Shown here: positions 6,911 to 15,361 of the stretch, one piece after another
How positions within the stretch are numbered: position 1 is the first letter of the stretch
Layout: each line of letters opens with the position of its first letter
Origin: a virus
DNA length: 39,250 nucleotides
Direction: 5' to 3' (one strand)
Virus record (IMG/VR): IMGVR_UViG_3300025687_000119
Span: 1-39,250 of that record
The notes under the pieces: generated by a model
Told to the model about the DNA's origin: nothing
The model's input: the letters and a program-made list of their open reading frames with translations, nothing else
Database searches by the model: none
Position numbers and translations under genes: made by a program

Positions 6911-8416
6911 ATGTCCAAAGCAGCATGGAGTACTTCGAATTTATTATTAGAACAGAATGATATACGTGGGAATACCTTGATTATTTCGAAGGCAAATGAA
7001 GTATATATGAAAGTGGATGCAGAACCTGTAATTCGTCAGGAACTGTCTGATTACTTTACGTTTACTGTACCAGGTGCAAAGTTTATGCCTGCATATCGCA
7101 ATCGCATGTGGGATGGTAAGATGCGGTTGTATAATGCAATGACTAAGGAATTGTATCTTGGTCTATTACCGTATGTTCAAGTCTTTGCTGATGAAAGAGA
7201 CTATGAAATTGATATTAAAGATGATATTGGATTACGAGAAAACTTTTCTGTAAAAGAAGCAAATGAATTTATACAAAAACTCAAAACTAAATTCAGTCCT
7301 CGTGATTATCAGCTGGATAGTTTCGTTCATCTCGTACGAAATAATCGTGGTCTACTTGTTTCTCCAACTGCTTCGGGCAAGTCATTCATTATATGGCTCC
7401 TGACTCAGTGGTACGGTGATTGTAAGACCCTTATCATTGTACCGACCACCTCGTTGGTTCATCAGATGAGATCAGACTTTATTGAGTACGGATCTGATGG
7501 TGATGACATTCATATGATTATGAGTGGACAAGATAAAAATACAGATGCAAGAATTGTGGTGTCCACTTGGCAGTCACTTTATAAAATGAGAAAAGATTAT
7601 TTTGCCCAATATGATGTTGTTGTGGGAGATGAGTGTCACTTGTTTAAAGCAAAATCGCTCACATCTATTATGACAAAACTCATTGACTGCAAGTATCGTT
7701 TTGGTTTTACTGGAACGCTTGATGGAACACAGACTCATAAGTTAGTCCTTGAAGGTCTGTTTGGCAGAGTAAAGCAGTTTGTTAGAACCCGTGAGCTCAT
7801 CGATCAAGATCATCTGGCTAATTTTAAGATTAAAGCTTTGGTGCTAAAATATACTGATGAAGAAAAGAAATTTGTCAGTAAAATGAAATATCAAGATGAA
7901 GTTGATTTTATTGTAAGCAATCAAAGAAGAAATAAATTCATACAAAATTTAACCTTATCACTCAATGGTAATACTCTTTTGTTATTTCAATTTGTTGACA
8001 AACACGGAAGAATATTATATGATAACATATCAAAAGCAATTAAAGACGATAGAAAAGTTTTCTTCGTCTATGGAGGCACTGATGCAGAGACTCGCGAAAA
8101 AATCAGGGCAATTACTGAGGGGCAGAAAAACGCGATTATCATTGCCTCGTACGGCACCTTCAGCACTGGGATTAATATCAGGAATCTTCATAATATTATT
8201 TTTGCTTCTCCCACTAAGTCTCGTATACGTAATCTTCAGTCTATTGGCAGAGGCTTACGTAAGGGTGATGCAAAAGATAAGGCAACACTTTTTGACATTG
8301 CCGACGACTTGAGGCACAAAAGCAAAGTAAACTATACACTCAAGCACTTTTCAGAAAGAGTAAAGATCTATAACGAAGAAGAATTTGAATATAAGATATA
8401 TAACATAAATCTCTAA
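6911..8416 (+). CDS. uvsW: ATP-dependent helicase UvsW
   Basis: A 501-residue SF2 helicase, homologue of T4 UvsW (503 residues). It unwinds branched DNA and R-loops and helps switch from origin- to recombination-dependent replication. Walker A SPTASGKS is at 151-158, DECH box 240-243, motif III GFTGTL at 265-270 and motif VI QSIGRGLRKG at 443-452. The N-terminal about 130 residues form the substrate-recognition domain seen in UvsW (GAKFMPAYRNRMWDGK). The upstream ribosome binding site is poor (AACAATGAGAACAA), which suggests coupling with uvsY, 36 bases away. Confidence 0.96.
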   Translation: MSKAAWSTSNLLLEQNDIRGNTLIISKANEVYMKVDAEPVIRQELSDYFTFTVPGAKFMPAYRNRMWDGKMRLYNAMTKELYLGLLPYVQVFADERDYEIDIKDDIGLRENFSVKEANEFIQKLKTKFSPRDYQLDSFVHLVRNNRGLLVSPTASGKSFIIWLLTQWYGDCKTLIIVPTTSLVHQMRSDFIEYGSDGDDIHMIMSGQDKNTDARIVVSTWQSLYKMRKDYFAQYDVVVGDECHLFKAKSLTSIMTKLIDCKYRFGFTGTLDGTQTHKLVLEGLFGRVKQFVRTRELIDQDHLANFKIKALVLKYTDEEKKFVSKMKYQDEVDFIVSNQRRNKFIQNLTLSLNGNTLLLFQFVDKHGRILYDNISKAIKDDRKVFFVYGGTDAETREKIRAITEGQKNAIIIASYGTFSTGINIRNLHNIIFASPTKSRIRNLQSIGRGLRKGDAKDKATLFDIADDLRHKSKVNYTLKHFSERVKIYNEEEFEYKIYNINL

Positions 8417-8426
8417 GGAAAAAGCA

Positions 8427-8825
8427 ATGAAACCAATTATAAATTACTTCAAGCTTATTAGTGGAGAGCATATTATATCTATGGTAGATAGTCTCGATGA
8501 TGAATACGCAGTTCTTTACAAACCACTGCAGCTGTTTGTTTACAACACATATCGCGGAGCTTCAGTTAAAGTTGCAAAGTGGATACCGTTTACTGACGAA
8601 GTTATATTCTCAATAAGGATGTCAAATATACTCATTCATTCAAATGCGTCTGAAGATATGCAAGACTACTATCTTGGTTGCTTAAATTCTCTTGATGATA
8701 TCCAGGACCAGGATGAGCGTGAACAAAATTTTAATGTAGAAACAAATCATGATGAGGCAGATAATGATGAAGTCACACAAGCTTTCTTTGAAAGATATTC
8801 AAACACAAACATTGTGGTGCACTAA
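8427..8825 (+). CDS. Hypothetical protein, possible Sm-like fold
   Basis: A 132-residue protein between uvsW and the late sigma gene 55, preceded by CTAAGGAAAAAG. The first half (IINYFKLISGEHIISMV, then EYAVLYKPLQLFVYNT) has the strand-turn pattern of small Sm/LSm-like beta-barrel proteins common in marine T4-likes at this position. The C-terminal third is acidic and low complexity, ending in FFERYSNTNIVVH. The function is unknown; an RNA- or protein-binding role is only inferred. Its stop overlaps the next start (TAATG). Confidence 0.6.
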   Translation: MKPIINYFKLISGEHIISMVDSLDDEYAVLYKPLQLFVYNTYRGASVKVAKWIPFTDEVIFSIRMSNILIHSNASEDMQDYYLGCLNSLDDIQDQDEREQNFNVETNHDEADNDEVTQAFFERYSNTNIVVH

Positions 8826-9388
8826 TGGGTAGAACATCAAAAGCTAAAAAAGAGCACTACGTTAATAATAAAGAATTTTTGGCAGCCATGGTAGAGTTCA
8901 AAAACATGGTGAATGAAGCAGCAAGTTTAGAAAAAGAGAGACCAAGAGTGACTCCTTATATCGGAGAGTGCTTCATGAAAATTGCTGTACATCTTTCACA
9001 CAAGCCAAACTTTATTAATTATACATTTAAGGAAGAGATGATCTCCGACGGTATCGAGAACTGCTTGCAGTATATCGATAACTTTGATCCGGAAAAATCT
9101 CAGAATCCATTTGCATACTTTACGCAGATTATCTATTATGCATTTCTTCGACGTATTCAAAAAGAAAAGAAACACCTGTACACAAAGTACAAAATGACAG
9201 ATGAGATGTCTATTATGAACATGGATCACAATGTTCAAGATCACGACACTTCATCATATCTTAATTCTAATAAATCAAATGAATGGTCTCGAGAGCACGT
9301 AGATGTTTTTATTGAATCATTTGAAGAGTCCAAGCGTAGAAAAAAGAACAAAAACACCACAGCAGTTGATGTTCTTATGGAGAATTAA
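8825..9388 (+). CDS. 55: Late-transcription sigma factor gp55
   Basis: The 187-residue sigma-like protein (T4 gp55 has 185) that directs host RNA polymerase to TATAAATA late promoters together with the clamp gp45 and a coactivator. The conserved core region-2-like segment is visible around residues 55-110: KPNFINYTFKEEMISDGIEN, then NFDPEKSQNPFAYFTQIIYY and AFLRRIQKEKK. The presence of seven TATAAATA motifs in proper intergenic positions in this window agrees with an active gp55 system. It is the middle of the uvsW-55-47-46 operon, and the next gene starts at the base after its stop. Confidence 0.95.
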   Translation: MGRTSKAKKEHYVNNKEFLAAMVEFKNMVNEAASLEKERPRVTPYIGECFMKIAVHLSHKPNFINYTFKEEMISDGIENCLQYIDNFDPEKSQNPFAYFTQIIYYAFLRRIQKEKKHLYTKYKMTDEMSIMNMDHNVQDHDTSSYLNSNKSNEWSREHVDVFIESFEESKRRKKNKNTTAVDVLMEN

Positions 9389-10453
9389 TTGAAAGCTGCA
9401 ATTATAACGGATACTCATTTTGGTGCTCGCAATGACAGCCAAATTTATATTAAGTATTTTGAAAAGTTTTATAATGATATTTTCTTTCCATACTTGATTG
9501 ACAACAATATCACCACTGTTTTTCATCTTGGTGATATTGTTGATCGAAGAAAATACATCAGTTACGTTACACTCAGAGAGTTCAAAAGAATCTTTGTTCA
9601 GCCGTGCATTGATAACAAAATAAATCTGGTTGGTATTGTTGGTAATCACGATATTCCATATCGTAATACGAACGAAGTCAATGCCATGAATGAACTGTTT
9701 AAAGAGAACAATATTACCTTTTATGCAGAGCCTATAGACTATACATTTGATGACTGCAGTGTTGCTTTACTTCCTTGGATCAGCAATGGTAACTACGGCG
9801 AGTCCATGGAGTTCATCAAGAATACAAAATCTCAAGTGCTATTCGGTCATTTAGAGCTGAGAGGCTTTGATATGTACAGGGGCATGCCAAATCCACACGG
9901 ACTTGAGTCTGCACTTTTTGATAAATTTGATCTAGTGTGTTCTGGTCATTTTCACACCAAATCATCAAAGGGAAACATTCACTACCTTGGTAATCCGTAC
10001 GAGATGTTTTGGAATGATTATAATGATCAGCGTGGATTTCACGTATTTGATTCTACTAAAAGAGAGTTGACATTTATTCAAAATCCATATAGAATATTTA
10101 ATAAGATATGGTACGATGATACAGATGTGAAACTCGAAGATCTTTTAGAGAAACACGACTTTGATTCTTATAAGGATACCTATGTCAAGGTAATTGTTCA
10201 AAATAAAAATAATCCCTATTGGTTTGATATTGTAATGGATAACTTATACAAAGCGGATCCTGCACACATATCAATAGTAGATGATCATAAAAATCTAGAT
10301 CAGCAGACTGAAGAAGAGATTATCAGTGAAGCTGAAGATACCTTAACATCTCTTTACAAGTATGTCGATCAGATGGATACGCGAGTAGATAAAGCAAAGC
10401 TAAACCAACTGTTTGCTAATTTATATACAGAAGCGCAGAATATGGAGCTTTAA
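9389..10453 (+). CDS. 47: Recombination nuclease subunit gp47 (Mre11/SbcD-like)
   Basis: A 354-residue metallophosphoesterase (T4 gp47, 339 residues). With gp46 it resects DNA ends for recombination-dependent replication and degrades host DNA. The phosphoesterase motifs are all present: DTHFG (8-12), GDIVDRR (48-54), GNHD (86-89), and later GHLE and GHFHT. The start is TTG immediately after the stop of gene 55 (TAATTG), so translation is coupled; no ATG gives full-length motif I. Confidence 0.95.
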   Translation: MKAAIITDTHFGARNDSQIYIKYFEKFYNDIFFPYLIDNNITTVFHLGDIVDRRKYISYVTLREFKRIFVQPCIDNKINLVGIVGNHDIPYRNTNEVNAMNELFKENNITFYAEPIDYTFDDCSVALLPWISNGNYGESMEFIKNTKSQVLFGHLELRGFDMYRGMPNPHGLESALFDKFDLVCSGHFHTKSSKGNIHYLGNPYEMFWNDYNDQRGFHVFDSTKRELTFIQNPYRIFNKIWYDDTDVKLEDLLEKHDFDSYKDTYVKVIVQNKNNPYWFDIVMDNLYKADPAHISIVDDHKNLDQQTEEEIISEAEDTLTSLYKYVDQMDTRVDKAKLNQLFANLYTEAQNMEL

Positions 10454-12169
10454 TTGATACACTTTCATAATGTTCGGTGGCAGAATTTTCTGTCTACTGG
10501 AAATGTGTGGACTGATATTCTATTAGACAAGAGTCCAAACACTCTGGTTATTGGTGAAAACGGTGCGGGTAAGTCCACGATGCTGGATGCATTGTGCTTT
10601 GCTCTATTCGGTAAACCATTCCGAAAAATAAATAAACCCCAGCTAATGAACTCAGTTAATCAAAAAGACATGCTGGTTGAGACAGAGTTTACTGTCGGTA
10701 AATCTCGGTATCGAGTATTAAGAGGTATGAAACCCCATGTATTCGAGATCTATAAAGATAATGTTCTGATAAATCAGACAGCTTCAGTAAGAGATTATCA
10801 GAATTATCTTGAACAAAATATCTTAAAACTGAATTTTAATTCATTCACTCAAATCGTGATATTGGGTTCATCTTCTTTTGTTCCCTTTATGCAGTTACCC
10901 ACGGGTGCTCGTAGAGAGATTATTGAAGACTTACTAGATATCAAGATCTTCACTTCCATGAATATTTTGCTGAAAGAGAAATTGCAGCAGAATAAAAATA
11001 ATTTGAAAGACATCAAGTACAAGATTGACTTGGAGCAAGAGAAGCTTGAAGTCCATCAGAAATATATTGATGAGATGCAGTCAAAAAACAAAGAAAGAAT
11101 TGATAGTCTCAAAGCCGAGATTGAAAAGAGCGAATCGGCAATCAGTCGACTTGAAGTTGACATCACCAACAATAATTCTTCTGTGAAAGAGTTACAGGAG
11201 TCTGTAAATGATGAAGAGTCCGTGCAGAAAAAGCTGAACGAGATTCTTAAAATTGAGTCTAAATTTGAGGAAAAGCTTAAAAAACTGAAAAAAGAAATCA
11301 AGTTCTATCAAGATAATGACCATTGCCCTACGTGTGACCAAGATATAGATGATGAAATCAAATCTAAAAAGGTCAATCAAAATGAGAGTAAAATCTTAGA
11401 GGTTGATGAAGCCTTCGAAAAGCTACAGATTGAGCTAGACAGAGAGAATCAAAGACTTCTTGACATCATGGAGATAAACAAGCAGATACAAGAATTCTTA
11501 GAAAAGGTATCTGATAGTAATAACCAGATCTCATCTCTAAACAAATACATCAAGCAACTCAGAACCAATATTGATACAGAGGTGGATGATGTATCTGATC
11601 TTAAAGATGAGAATAAAAAAGTAAACGATATCAAGAAACAGATCAAGGGATACGAAAAGAAAAGAGAGAATGAGATTCACGAAAAAGAACTTCTGGATGT
11701 TGCCGCTGAGTTACTCAAAGACAAGGGTATCAAGACTCAAATAGTTCGACAGTATGTACCCGTAATGAACAAGTTAGTGAATAAATACTTGGCTGCTATG
11801 GAGTTCTTTGTGAGTTTTGAGTTAAATGAAAATTTTGAAGAGACTATAAAGTCCAGACACAGAGATTCTTTCAGTTATGCATCGTTCAGTGAGGGTGAAA
11901 AGATGAGGATTGATTTGTCTCTGTTACTTACATGGAGAGCCATAGCAAAGATGAAGAACTCGACAAACACCAACCTTTTAATTCTGGATGAGGTGTTCGA
12001 TGCTTCACTAGACTCAAACGGCTGTGATGAGTTCTTAAAATTATTAAACGAACTTGGCAAGGAGACCAATGTCTTTGTAATTTCTCATAAGGGAGATATT
12101 CTTCAAGACAAGTTTCGTTCTGTAATTAAATTTGAAAAACATAAAAACTTCAGTAGGATTGCAGCATGA
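10454..12169 (+). CDS. 46: Recombination nuclease subunit gp46 (Rad50/SbcC-like)
   Basis: A 571-residue SMC-like ATPase (T4 gp46, 560). Walker A GENGAGKST is at 34-42. A long coiled coil (about 180-440) is interrupted by the zinc hook HCPTCDQD with Cys291 and Cys294. The ABC signature FSEGEKMR lies near 476 and Walker B LLILDEVFD near 512. It forms the end-resection complex with gp47. The start is again TTG, abutting the gene 47 stop (TAATTG), the same arrangement as 55/47, which suggests a shared way of throttling translation. Confidence 0.96.
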   Translation: MIHFHNVRWQNFLSTGNVWTDILLDKSPNTLVIGENGAGKSTMLDALCFALFGKPFRKINKPQLMNSVNQKDMLVETEFTVGKSRYRVLRGMKPHVFEIYKDNVLINQTASVRDYQNYLEQNILKLNFNSFTQIVILGSSSFVPFMQLPTGARREIIEDLLDIKIFTSMNILLKEKLQQNKNNLKDIKYKIDLEQEKLEVHQKYIDEMQSKNKERIDSLKAEIEKSESAISRLEVDITNNNSSVKELQESVNDEESVQKKLNEILKIESKFEEKLKKLKKEIKFYQDNDHCPTCDQDIDDEIKSKKVNQNESKILEVDEAFEKLQIELDRENQRLLDIMEINKQIQEFLEKVSDSNNQISSLNKYIKQLRTNIDTEVDDVSDLKDENKKVNDIKKQIKGYEKKRENEIHEKELLDVAAELLKDKGIKTQIVRQYVPVMNKLVNKYLAAMEFFVSFELNENFEETIKSRHRDSFSYASFSEGEKMRIDLSLLLTWRAIAKMKNSTNTNLLILDEVFDASLDSNGCDEFLKLLNELGKETNVFVISHKGDILQDKFRSVIKFEKHKNFSRIAA

Positions 12170-12612
12170 TTTTACACAGTGTTACACCCGATAGAGCTCA
12201 TTTAGTTCAAGATGACCCAGTCCGTCCAAATCTCAGTTATGCCTTTAGAGTATCTACCAACAAGGATTTTTATTGCATTGAAAATGAGATGACAGGTGAT
12301 CCATTTGCCTGCATCTGTATTTCATATAATGATTTTATTCCTACCACTACAAGAGAACTTGTAGAGTTTCCGGACTTTTCTGATCCTCCTCGCATTGCAG
12401 TTTTTTATACTGTTTGGTCATACGAAAAAGGATATGGCAGGGAGATTATATTTAAAGCTGTAGATAAGATTAAAGAGAAGAGACCTGAAGTTATGCGATT
12501 TGTCACGCTATCTCCTAAGACAGAAATGGCTAAAAGATTCCATGAGCGCAATGGTGCAGTCATGATTGCAGATAATCCAGAGAGCTATAATTTTGAGTAT
12601 AGGAATTTATGA
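12166..12612 (+). CDS. GNAT-like acetyltransferase
   Basis: A 148-residue protein. The strand-loop-helix VFYTVWSYEKGYGREIIF (about 88-105) resembles the acetyl-CoA binding motif A of GNAT N-acetyltransferases (Q/R-x-x-G-x-G/A), with FHERNGAVMI as the usual late strand. Related proteins sit next to gene 46 in other T4-like phages. The acceptor is unknown. The start overlaps the gene 46 stop (ATGA), and its own stop overlaps the next start. The N-terminal half lacks recognisable features. Confidence 0.6.
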   Translation: MILHSVTPDRAHLVQDDPVRPNLSYAFRVSTNKDFYCIENEMTGDPFACICISYNDFIPTTTRELVEFPDFSDPPRIAVFYTVWSYEKGYGREIIFKAVDKIKEKRPEVMRFVTLSPKTEMAKRFHERNGAVMIADNPESYNFEYRNL

Positions 12613-13001
12613 TGAAAACAAACTTCGGCCGCGTTGAAGAATTCATGAGAGCTTTTGGGCAAGATGTTGAGACTTGCCCTGGATGGACTAGTGTATCCGA
12701 TTTAAGATATGAACTCATCCGCGAAGAACTAGAAGAGTTAAAGCAAGCAATGGATAATAAAGACATTGTTGAAGTTGCTGATGCACTCACTGACCTTCTC
12801 TATGTAGTATATGGTGCTGGGCATTCTTTTGGAATCAATCTTGATCTGATGTTTGCTGAAGTTCACAGAAGCAATATGAGCAAGTTAGGTGAAGACGGAA
12901 ATCCCATTCACCGTGACGACGGCAAGGTGATGAAGGGCCCAAATTATACACCACCAAATTTAAAGTTCATGATGGAAATACAAAAAATATTGAGGAAATA
13001 A
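12609..13001 (+). CDS. MazG/HisE-like nucleoside triphosphate pyrophosphohydrolase
   Basis: A 130-residue all-alpha NTP-PPase. The metal-binding signature is visible: EELEEL (39-44) followed by EVADALTD (55-62), as in MazG and phosphoribosyl-ATP pyrophosphohydrolase relatives. The C-terminal segment HRSNMSKLGEDGNPIHRDDG is typical of phage and cyanobacterial members. Proposed roles include dNTP sanitation or altering nucleotide alarmones; the exact substrate is unknown. The start is ATG at 12609 or 12612 (both within ATGATG, overlapping the previous stop). The deformylase gene follows after two bases. Confidence 0.85.
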   Translation: MMKTNFGRVEEFMRAFGQDVETCPGWTSVSDLRYELIREELEELKQAMDNKDIVEVADALTDLLYVVYGAGHSFGINLDLMFAEVHRSNMSKLGEDGNPIHRDDGKVMKGPNYTPPNLKFMMEIQKILRK

Positions 13002-13003
13002 AT

Positions 13004-13525
13004 ATGGGTCTTTATACTCTTATTGATAATAGTCATCCTATTCTCAAACAACCCACAGATAAATTTGATTTTGAGAATCCACAAATACCACCAGATCAAC
13101 TGGCATCTCAGTTGGGTGAAACTATGATTTACAATCATGGTATAGGACTTGCAGCACCACAGGTTGGTATACCGCTTTCTGTTTTTGTAGTCGGGGATCC
13201 CGATAACAGAGAGAGTGTGATCTGCATGTTTAATCCTAGCATAGTTGATACATTCAGTGAAGATGTCTACTACGAAGAGGGGTGTTTGAGCTTTCCTGGA
13301 CTGTACATTAAAATCAAGAGACCAGGAGCAATTCGTATTCGCTTTACCGACATGAACGGTGAGACTACCACCACTAAATATACGGGTATGACGGCAAGAG
13401 CAATCCAGCATGAATATGATCACTTGCAGGGAACTCTCTATCAGACTAGAGCAAACAGGATCCATAGAGATCGGGCCATGAGACAATACAAGCTTTTGAT
13501 GAGAAGAAGAAAAAAAGCTAAGTAG
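13004..13525 (+). CDS. def: Peptide deformylase
   Basis: A 173-residue metalloenzyme that removes the N-formyl group from new proteins. All three PDF motifs are intact: GIGLAAPQVG (46-55), EGCLS (92-96, Cys94 metal ligand) and HEYDH (136-140, two His ligands and the catalytic Glu). Length matches bacterial PDF (about 170). Marine phages carry PDF as an auxiliary gene, thought to keep up with rapid translation or to favour particular host proteins. The last gene of this operon; a promoter for the next one follows at once. Confidence 0.97.
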   Translation: MGLYTLIDNSHPILKQPTDKFDFENPQIPPDQLASQLGETMIYNHGIGLAAPQVGIPLSVFVVGDPDNRESVICMFNPSIVDTFSEDVYYEEGCLSFPGLYIKIKRPGAIRIRFTDMNGETTTTKYTGMTARAIQHEYDHLQGTLYQTRANRIHRDRAMRQYKLLMRRRKKAK

Positions 13526-13549
13526 TTCAAAACATTACATAAAAAAGTA

Positions 13550-13578
13550 TTTACATAATTAGCATTATATGATAGTAT
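13550..13578 (+). promoter_or_regulatory. Sigma-70-like promoter, TTTACA-N17-TAGTAT
   Basis: TTTACA (13550-13555), 17-base spacer, TAGTAT (13573-13578), preceded by an A-tract. Expected transcription start is about 13585, exactly the A of the next ATG, within CATATGATG. The same -35/-10 pair recurs at 23169 and 31477. Confidence 0.7.
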
Positions 13579-13584
13579 AATCAT

Positions 13585-14289
13585 ATGATGAACATTACAA
13601 ATACAGAAACCATCCCCATGGCTTTCCTAGAGTCTCTAGGTGACTATGTTTATATGTATCGGGACCTTGCAGGAAAACCAAAATACACAGGCAAGGGTCG
13701 TGGCAATCGTTGTCTGTCTCATATAAACTCGAAGGGTTATGACATCAATGATCTTTGGATTGTTGCATGCAATCTTGAAAGGTTTAGACTTGACGAAAAA
13801 GATGCATCTTTTGTTTTAGAGTCGTATCTTATATCCACACTGCAACCAACCGATAATGCCGTTGCTGGGCATTACAAGGAGTGTTTTATTATGTCGAAGT
13901 TTTCTGAAATTTTTGGAACTTGGAAAGAAGATCAAATTGACAATCTGGAGAGTCTGCCATCGTGGTATACGGATAACTATGGCTTTATCAAAGGTCGAAG
14001 TGGCAAGCTCACGATTACCGCTACCTCAACGATTTTTGAAAGTGTAACTCGAAACGGAGTCCAAGTTGGTTGGACGACAATGCCGAATGGTGATGTAAAT
14101 GAAATTACGTTCATGTTGGGCAAATCAGAGTTCAAGAAAAATCTGGAAGCTTGGGCAAAAGAACTTGGTCTGCAAGACTTAGAAAATGTCGGCAGTGGTG
14201 ACAGAAAAGATCGGCGATTTACGGCTTCAGTTTCTGATGCCAATCAGGCTCTCGACATCTTCAAAGATCTGTTCGGAATCAATGATTGA
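13585..14289 (+). CDS. GIY-YIG nuclease-like protein
   Basis: A 234-residue protein. The N-terminal 50 residues, with YVYMYRDLAGKPKYTGKGRG and then NRCLSHI, match the GIY-YIG nuclease core of the LEM-3/COG3680 type (Y-V-Y for GIY and K-Y-T-G-K-G for YIG). The rest (about 110-234) is a separate domain of unknown function ending at FKDLFGIND. It may be a free-standing homing or repair endonuclease, or act on modified DNA. The start ATG lies at the predicted transcription start of the promoter at 13550 with no Shine-Dalgarno sequence, so the message may be leaderless. The gene overlaps the next by eight bases. Confidence 0.6.
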   Translation: MMNITNTETIPMAFLESLGDYVYMYRDLAGKPKYTGKGRGNRCLSHINSKGYDINDLWIVACNLERFRLDEKDASFVLESYLISTLQPTDNAVAGHYKECFIMSKFSEIFGTWKEDQIDNLESLPSWYTDNYGFIKGRSGKLTITATSTIFESVTRNGVQVGWTTMPNGDVNEITFMLGKSEFKKNLEAWAKELGLQDLENVGSGDRKDRRFTASVSDANQALDIFKDLFGIND

Positions 14290-14755
14290 GAAATACTACC
14301 TCAAAGAATCCTTTGCTGAAAGGATAGGGGTTCTTGATCCGCGCCATCGCCTCAGTAATGAGGTGATGGTTTGCGGCTTTTGTCCTTCTGGATGGGATAC
14401 GTGCGTGTACTCTTCTGGTGAAAAGTACAGCAAGCAAGACACATACCAGACACTCACTGACTGGATGCACGCAGCACGTTGCTATGAATGGGACTGGCAG
14501 AATGTAATACCGCATGATGTGAATGTCGATCCAGATATCAAAAATGTAAAATTTGATCTGCTAACTCCAAGACTAGAGCCATTCAGAGGTAAAAAAATTA
14601 TTGCTCTAGGATCCTTTGTGAGCAAAGTACTAAATAAAATGAATCTGGACCACTTGAGGATCTATCACCCGTCTGGTAGGACTAGACAGCTGAATGATTT
14701 TGAAGTTCGTTTAGACCAGATTAGAAAAATATATAAGTACTTGAATAACCATTGA
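14282..14755 (+). CDS. Uracil-DNA glycosylase superfamily-like protein
   Basis: A 157-residue protein. CGFCPSGWD (31-39) matches the position of the G-x-x-P-G/S water-activating motif, ALGSFVSKVL (108-117) the central strand, and HPSGRTRQLN (129-138) the minor-groove His-Pro-Ser motif of the UDG superfamily. The substrate is uncertain because the motif I acid/Asn is not obvious. It may be a base-excision enzyme or a member adapted to modified bases. The start is ATG 14282, inside the end of the preceding gene; an earlier in-frame start at 14186 is unlikely. It adjoins the glycosyltransferase cluster. Confidence 0.6.
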   Translation: MIEKYYLKESFAERIGVLDPRHRLSNEVMVCGFCPSGWDTCVYSSGEKYSKQDTYQTLTDWMHAARCYEWDWQNVIPHDVNVDPDIKNVKFDLLTPRLEPFRGKKIIALGSFVSKVLNKMNLDHLRIYHPSGRTRQLNDFEVRLDQIRKIYKYLNNH

Positions 14756-14780
14756 CAAACACGAAGGAATATATTAGTAT
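14752..14780 (+). promoter_or_regulatory. Sigma-70-like promoter, TTGACA-N17-TAGTAT
   Basis: TTGACA (14752-14757, overlapping the stop of the UDG-like gene), 17-base spacer, TAGTAT (14775-14780). Expected start near 14787-14788, coinciding with an in-frame ATG of the following gene. It would drive the glycosyltransferase operon. Confidence 0.65.
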
Positions 14781-15093
14781 GTCTACTATGAACTCTGTAC
14801 CTGACACATCAAAAGATTATGATGATCTTGTAGGCTATACGGCTGAAGAAAATGTGCCGTCTGACCTATCAGCGTTTATTGGTGTAAAATCAAATCAAGA
14901 ACCAAATATCAAACCAAAACAAGTCGACCCAGAATTTCCTGAGGAGTGGCAAAATCTTTTTGTCAATTTTGACTGTCTTGAGGACTATGCAGCATTTATG
15001 AATAAAATGGGCGAAGCACCCGTTCCAAAATTGACTAAATACATTTACAGTAGACAAAAAGATGATGGTCTACTTAGCTTTTTTGGAGACTGA
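14779..15093 (+). CDS. Small hypothetical protein, paralogue of the next gene
   Basis: A 104-residue acidic protein. Two in-frame starts compete. ATG 14779 has AAGGA ten bases upstream and could be used by read-through transcripts. ATG 14788 coincides with the expected transcription start of the promoter at 14752 and would be leaderless. The C-terminal half, EEWQNLFVNFDCLEDYAAF, shares the pattern W-x2-hydrophobic-x-V/I-x-F-x2-x-E-D-x2-x-A-F with the following gene. I do not recognise a function. Its place at the head of the glycosyltransferase operon suggests an accessory role in DNA modification, which is inference. Confidence 0.55.
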   Translation: MSTMNSVPDTSKDYDDLVGYTAEENVPSDLSAFIGVKSNQEPNIKPKQVDPEFPEEWQNLFVNFDCLEDYAAFMNKMGEAPVPKLTKYIYSRQKDDGLLSFFGD

Positions 15094-15094
15094 A

Positions 15095-15361
15095 ATGAAA
15101 GCATATAACAAGAAACAACTACAGAATGAGTGGCGCAACCCATACCTTCAGTGGTGGGCTGCGGGCATGCCATCGTTTGAGACTCAAAAACTGGATCCTT
15201 GGAAACAAATTACCATTAAATTTAAAACCAAAGAGGACCGCCAAGCTTTTTCTGAGCTATACGACTATGAGTTAACTGATAAAACTCCTGTAGTTTGGTA
15301 TCCTAAAAAAGATAGAGAATCAAATATTAAAAATGGATATGTAGATGAAAATGAACTTTGA
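15095..15361 (+). CDS. Small hypothetical protein with shared F..ED..AF domain
   Basis: An 88-residue protein starting at ATG 15095, six bases after a GGAG site and one base after the previous stop. DPWKQITIKFKTKEDRQAF (about 34-52) aligns with the C-terminal half of the preceding gene product, followed by TPVVWYPKKDRE. The N-terminus NEWRNPYLQWWAAGMPSF is tryptophan-rich. The two proteins look like a diverged duplicated pair. Such small proteins accompany DNA-modification genes in some phages as far as I recall, but no activity can be assigned. Confidence 0.55.
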   Translation: MKAYNKKQLQNEWRNPYLQWWAAGMPSFETQKLDPWKQITIKFKTKEDRQAFSELYDYELTDKTPVVWYPKKDRESNIKNGYVDENEL

